From assembly GCF_009760925.1 (NCBI RefSeq), contig NZ_VRLV01000013.1, positions 186,001 to 250,000 on the forward strand: a stretch of DNA of 64,000 nt. The letters are read 5' to 3'. The position numbers were made by a program, and so were the translations under genes. Numbering within the stretch: position 1 is the first letter of the stretch; every line of letters begins with the position of its first letter. The DNA comes from Nonomuraea typhae. Its GTDB lineage: Bacteria; Actinomycetota; Actinomycetes; Streptosporangiales; Streptosporangiaceae. The notes under the pieces were generated by a model, which was given only the letters and a program-made list of their open reading frames with translations, had not been told where the DNA came from and searched no databases. This document shows positions 61,512 through 64,000 of the stretch, one piece after another.

Positions 61512-62719
61512 AGCCGACCATCCGCGTGCGGCTCACGCTGCTGTACGGCGGCGTCTTCTTCGCCGCGGGCCTCATCCTGCTCGGCCTCACCTACCTGACC
61601 GTGCGCGGCGTCCTGGAGGACACCCGCGACCGGACCGCGGGCACCGGCCAGTACATGGCCAACCACGCCATCCAGGAGGCCGACGGCACCCAGTGGTTCG
61701 TCAGGGTGCCGACCATCAGCCAGAAGGCCGCCCAGGCGGACTACGAGCGCAACACCGTCACCGGACTGCTCACCCAGGGCGCGATCTCGCTGACCCTGCT
61801 CGGCGCGCTCGCCATGGGCGCGGGCTGGCTGGTCAGCGGACGAGTCCTGCGGCCGCTCTACCAGGTCACCGAGACCGCCCGCCGCGTCGCCAACGGCACC
61901 AACCTGAGCGAGCGCATCGCCTACACCGGCGCCCACCACGACGTGAAGGAGCTGGCCGACACCTTCGACGTCATGCTCTCCCGCCTGGCCGCCGCCTTCG
62001 ACGTGCAGAAACGGTTCGTCGCCAACGCCTCCCACGAGCTGCGCACCCCGCTGACGATCAACCGCACGCTCGTGGACGTGGCGTTGCGCCGCGCCGACGC
62101 CAGCCAGGACGCCCAGCGGCTGGGCGAGTCGCTGCTCGTGGTCAACACCCGGCACGAGCGCCTCATCGACGGCCTGCTCGCCCTGGCCGAGAGCGAGAAC
62201 CCGGTCCTGGAGCGCCGCCTGCCCGTCGACCTGGCGGAGATCGCCGGCTACGTCGCCGACCAGGCGGTCGCCGAGGCCGGGCGCAAGCCCGTCGTCCTGC
62301 ACCACGCGCTGGCGCCCGCGCCGTCGGCCGGCGACCCCATGCTGCTCGAACGGCTGGCGCAGAACCTCGTGGAGAACGCCATCCGGCACAACGTGGCCGA
62401 CGGCGAGGTCTGGATCACCACCCGGCGCACCGGCGACGACGCCGAACTGGTCGTCGCCAACACCGGACCGGTCGTGCCCGCCTACGACCTGGAGGCCATC
62501 TTCGAGCCGTTCCGGCGGCTGCGCACCGACCGGGTGCGCTCCGATCGGGGCAGCGGCCTGGGCCTGTCGATCGTGCGGGCCACCGCCCGCGCCCACGGCG
62601 GCACGGTGGTGGCCGAGCCGCGCGAGGAGGGCGGGCTCACCGTCACCGTCCGGCTCCCGGCCTCACACGTGGACGGTCGTGATGGGCAGCGACGAGTCGG
62701 CCGGGATGTCCAGGGCTGA
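61508..62719 (+). CDS. Sensor histidine kinase (system 2)
   Basis: A 403-residue membrane kinase with helices at about residues 9-33 and 88-110, a ~55-residue outside loop, HAMP (GRVLRPLYQVTETARRV), H-box NASHELRTPL with His176, N-box LVENAIRHN and G-box GSGLGLSIVRATARAHGG. It pairs with the regulator at 60855. In the arrangement kinase/regulator divergent from CMR lipoprotein and MacAB-like exporter, it resembles antimicrobial-peptide sensing modules, which is inference. Its last 57 nt overlap the convergent tsaD gene. Confidence 0.95.
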   Translation: MKPTIRVRLTLLYGGVFFAAGLILLGLTYLTVRGVLEDTRDRTAGTGQYMANHAIQEADGTQWFVRVPTISQKAAQADYERNTVTGLLTQGAISLTLLGALAMGAGWLVSGRVLRPLYQVTETARRVANGTNLSERIAYTGAHHDVKELADTFDVMLSRLAAAFDVQKRFVANASHELRTPLTINRTLVDVALRRADASQDAQRLGESLLVVNTRHERLIDGLLALAESENPVLERRLPVDLAEIAGYVADQAVAEAGRKPVVLHHALAPAPSAGDPMLLERLAQNLVENAIRHNVADGEVWITTRRTGDDAELVVANTGPVVPAYDLEAIFEPFRRLRTDRVRSDRGSGLGLSIVRATARAHGGTVVAEPREEGGLTVTVRLPASHVDGRDGQRRVGRDVQG

Positions 62720-63700
62720 CGGCGCGACCCCGGCTGCCACCAGGTCGGCGCCGAGCGCGGCCACCATGGCGCCGTTGTCGGTGCACAGCCCCGGCCGCGG
62801 CACGCGCAGCCGTACCCCTGCCTTGTCGCAGCGCTCCTGAGCCAGGGCGCGCAGCCGCGAGTTGGCCGCCACCCCGCCGCCGATGAGCAGGTCCTTGACG
62901 TCGTACTTCTTGCACGCCTGCAGCGCCTTGCGGGTCAGCACGTCGACCACGGCCTCCTGGAAGGAGGCGGCCACGTCGGGCACGTGGATGGTCTCGCCGG
63001 CGGTCTCGCGGGCCTCGACCCAGCGGGCGACCGCGGTCTTCAGGCCGGAGAAGGAGAAGTCGAGCGTGCCGTCGTCGAGCTTGCCGCGGGGGAAGGAGAT
63101 CGCGGCGCCGGAGCCCTCGCGGGCGGCGCGGTCGATGTAGGGGCCGCCGGGGAAGGGCAGGCCGAGCACCCGCGCCACCTTGTCGAACGCCTCGCCGGCG
63201 GCGTCGTCGACCGTGGCGCCCAGCGAGATCACGTCCTGGGCGACGTCGGGCACCAGCAGCAGCGAGGAGTGCCCGCCGGAGACCAGCATGGCGATGCACG
63301 GCTTGGGCAGCGGCCCGTGCTCGAGCTGGTCGACGGCGACGTGCGCGGCCAGGTGGTTGACGCCGTAGAGGGGGACGCCGAGGCCGAGCGCGTAGGACTT
63401 GGCCGCCGCCACCCCGACCAGCAGCGCCCCGGCCAGGCCGGGACCGGCGGTGACCGCGACCGCGTCGATGTCGGAGAACGTCAGCCCGGCCTCGGCCAGC
63501 GCGCCCTCGACGACCGGCGTCATGGCCTCGAGGTGAGCCCGCGAGGCCACCTCGGGCACCACGCCGCCGAACCTGGCGTGTTCCTGCATGCTGGAGGCGA
63601 TCGTGTTGGCCAGCAGCGTGTGCCCGCGCACGATTCCGACGCCGGTCTCGTCGCACGAGGTTTCGATGCCGAGGACCAGCGGCGCGTCCTTGTCAGCCAT
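62663..63700 (-). CDS. tsaD: tRNA N6-adenosine threonylcarbamoyltransferase
   Basis: A 345-residue ASKHA-fold enzyme that, with TsaB and TsaE, transfers the threonylcarbamoyl group to A37 of ANN-reading tRNAs. LGIETSCDETGVGIVRG opens the protein; the iron-binding His116 and His120 lie in GVNHLAAHV; MLVSGGHSSLLLV, LGATVDDAAGEAFDKVARVL, FSFSGLKTAVARW and GGGVAANSRLR follow. The length is standard. It belongs to the conserved rimI-tsaD-groES-groEL block, but here 11.5 kb of accessory genes separate it from groES. Confidence 0.98.
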   Translation of the reverse strand: MADKDAPLVLGIETSCDETGVGIVRGHTLLANTIASSMQEHARFGGVVPEVASRAHLEAMTPVVEGALAEAGLTFSDIDAVAVTAGPGLAGALLVGVAAAKSYALGLGVPLYGVNHLAAHVAVDQLEHGPLPKPCIAMLVSGGHSSLLLVPDVAQDVISLGATVDDAAGEAFDKVARVLGLPFPGGPYIDRAAREGSGAAISFPRGKLDDGTLDFSFSGLKTAVARWVEARETAGETIHVPDVAASFQEAVVDVLTRKALQACKKYDVKDLLIGGGVAANSRLRALAQERCDKAGVRLRVPRPGLCTDNGAMVAALGADLVAAGVAPSALDIPADSSLPITTVHV

Positions 63701-64000
63701 CCAGCTTCCTTCTCATCATGACCGCGTCGGTGCCGTCGTCGTAGTAACGCCGGCGCACGCCGATCTCCTCGAATCCGAACCGTTCGTAAACCGCCTTGGC
63801 CCGCGGGTTGTCGGACCGGACCTCCAGGAAGATCTCCCGGGCGCCCCGCCTGCGCGCCTCCCCGAGCAGCTCGGTCAGCATGGCGCTGCCGATGCCGCGG
63901 CTCTGGTGGTCGTGCAGCACGGCGATGGTCTGCACATCGGCCTGATCACCGGCCGCGGCCAGCCCCGCGTAGCCGACGATCCGCCCGTCGTCGAGCACGG
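63693..64000 (-). CDS. rimI: Ribosomal protein alanine N-acetyltransferase RimI-like (partial)
   Basis: Only the C-terminal ~102 residues lie in the window; the start is beyond base 64000. It shows the GNAT core: VQTIAVLHDHQSRGIGSAML with the acetyl-CoA motif HQSRGIG, then EIFLEVRSDNPRAKAVYERF and FEEIGVRRRYYDDGTDAVMM, all typical of RimI. RimI acetylates the N-terminus of ribosomal protein S18 and probably others. It overlaps the tsaD start by 8 nt. The position before tsaD is conserved in actinobacteria. Confidence 0.93.
   Translation of the reverse strand, partial: VLDDGRIVGYAGLAAAGDQADVQTIAVLHDHQSRGIGSAMLTELLGEARRRGAREIFLEVRSDNPRAKAVYERFGFEEIGVRRRYYDDGTDAVMMRRKLDG

Overview
The window is high-GC actinobacterial DNA with GTG/TTG starts, many 4-nt ATGA overlaps, a GroEL with a His-rich tail, and sigma-D/RsdA-type and DUF5319 genes. 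Gene content suggests a filamentous actinomycete of the Streptosporangiaceae (Nonomuraea-like). That placement is inference; no rRNA or tRNA is present to anchor it.

The minus strand carries a conserved actinobacterial backbone in the order guaA (6.8-8.3 kb), gabD-like plus GMC oxidoreductase (18.7-21.9 kb), guaB3-guaB (43-45.6 kb), DUF5319 / rsdA-like / sigD (47.2-48.4 kb), groEL-groES with a CIRCE operator (49.1-51.2 kb), tsaD and rimI (62.7-64 kb). This matches the known Mycobacterium tuberculosis order guaA...choD-guaB3-guaB2-Rv3412-rsdA-sigD-(whiB3)-groEL1-groES-tsaD-rimI, but accessory blocks have been inserted and no whiB is visible between groEL and sigD.

Accessory blocks. (1) 0-6.7 kb is lower-GC, decayed, island-like DNA: a methyltransferase, a frameshifted remnant, two overlapping small zinc-finger genes, a broken DUF4352 gene, an XRE regulator, an RsbW-like ATPase, an orphan ATP-synthase b-subunit gene, and ~400-bp direct repeats, one of which includes the end of guaA. 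(2) 8.4-18.7 kb holds an SDR, an acetyltransferase, an Lrp regulator divergent from a PLP decarboxylase, then a LacI-centred cluster (hydrolase, LacI, two paralogous MFS carriers, DUF885 peptidase-like protein) with shared palindromic operators, and an MBL-fold hydrolase. (3) 21.9-34 kb holds a Ser/Thr kinase with a propeller-like sensor, a beta-propeller lipoprotein, a short LuxR-ATPase regulator and two convergent secreted proteases (S8 and M36) whose promoters share TACGTA palindromes and an identical ribosome-binding leader, then glpD. (4) 34-39 kb is an amino-sugar (GalNAc/GlcNAc) catabolic operon: SIS isomerase/deaminase, NagA-type deacetylase, PfkB kinase and class II aldolase, divergent from a DeoR regulator. 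(5) 39.1-43 kb holds a two-component system with a divergent CMR-type secreted protein, and a TetR-controlled pair. (6) 51.3-62.7 kb holds an epimerase/MarR pair, a Uma2 nuclease-fold protein, a THUMP-like methyltransferase, a striking 582-residue hendecad-to-heptad coiled-coil protein, and a MacAB-like efflux operon divergent from its own two-component system.

The most notable candidates for new biology are the protease regulon (27-32 kb), the repeat-built coiled-coil protein (54.8-56.6 kb), the mosaic duplication downstream of guaA with a solitary b subunit (4.9-6.8 kb), and two kinds of structured non-coding repeats: a 40-bp hairpin tandem array at 48.84-49.04 kb and GGTACGGC palindromes at 56.58-56.70 kb.
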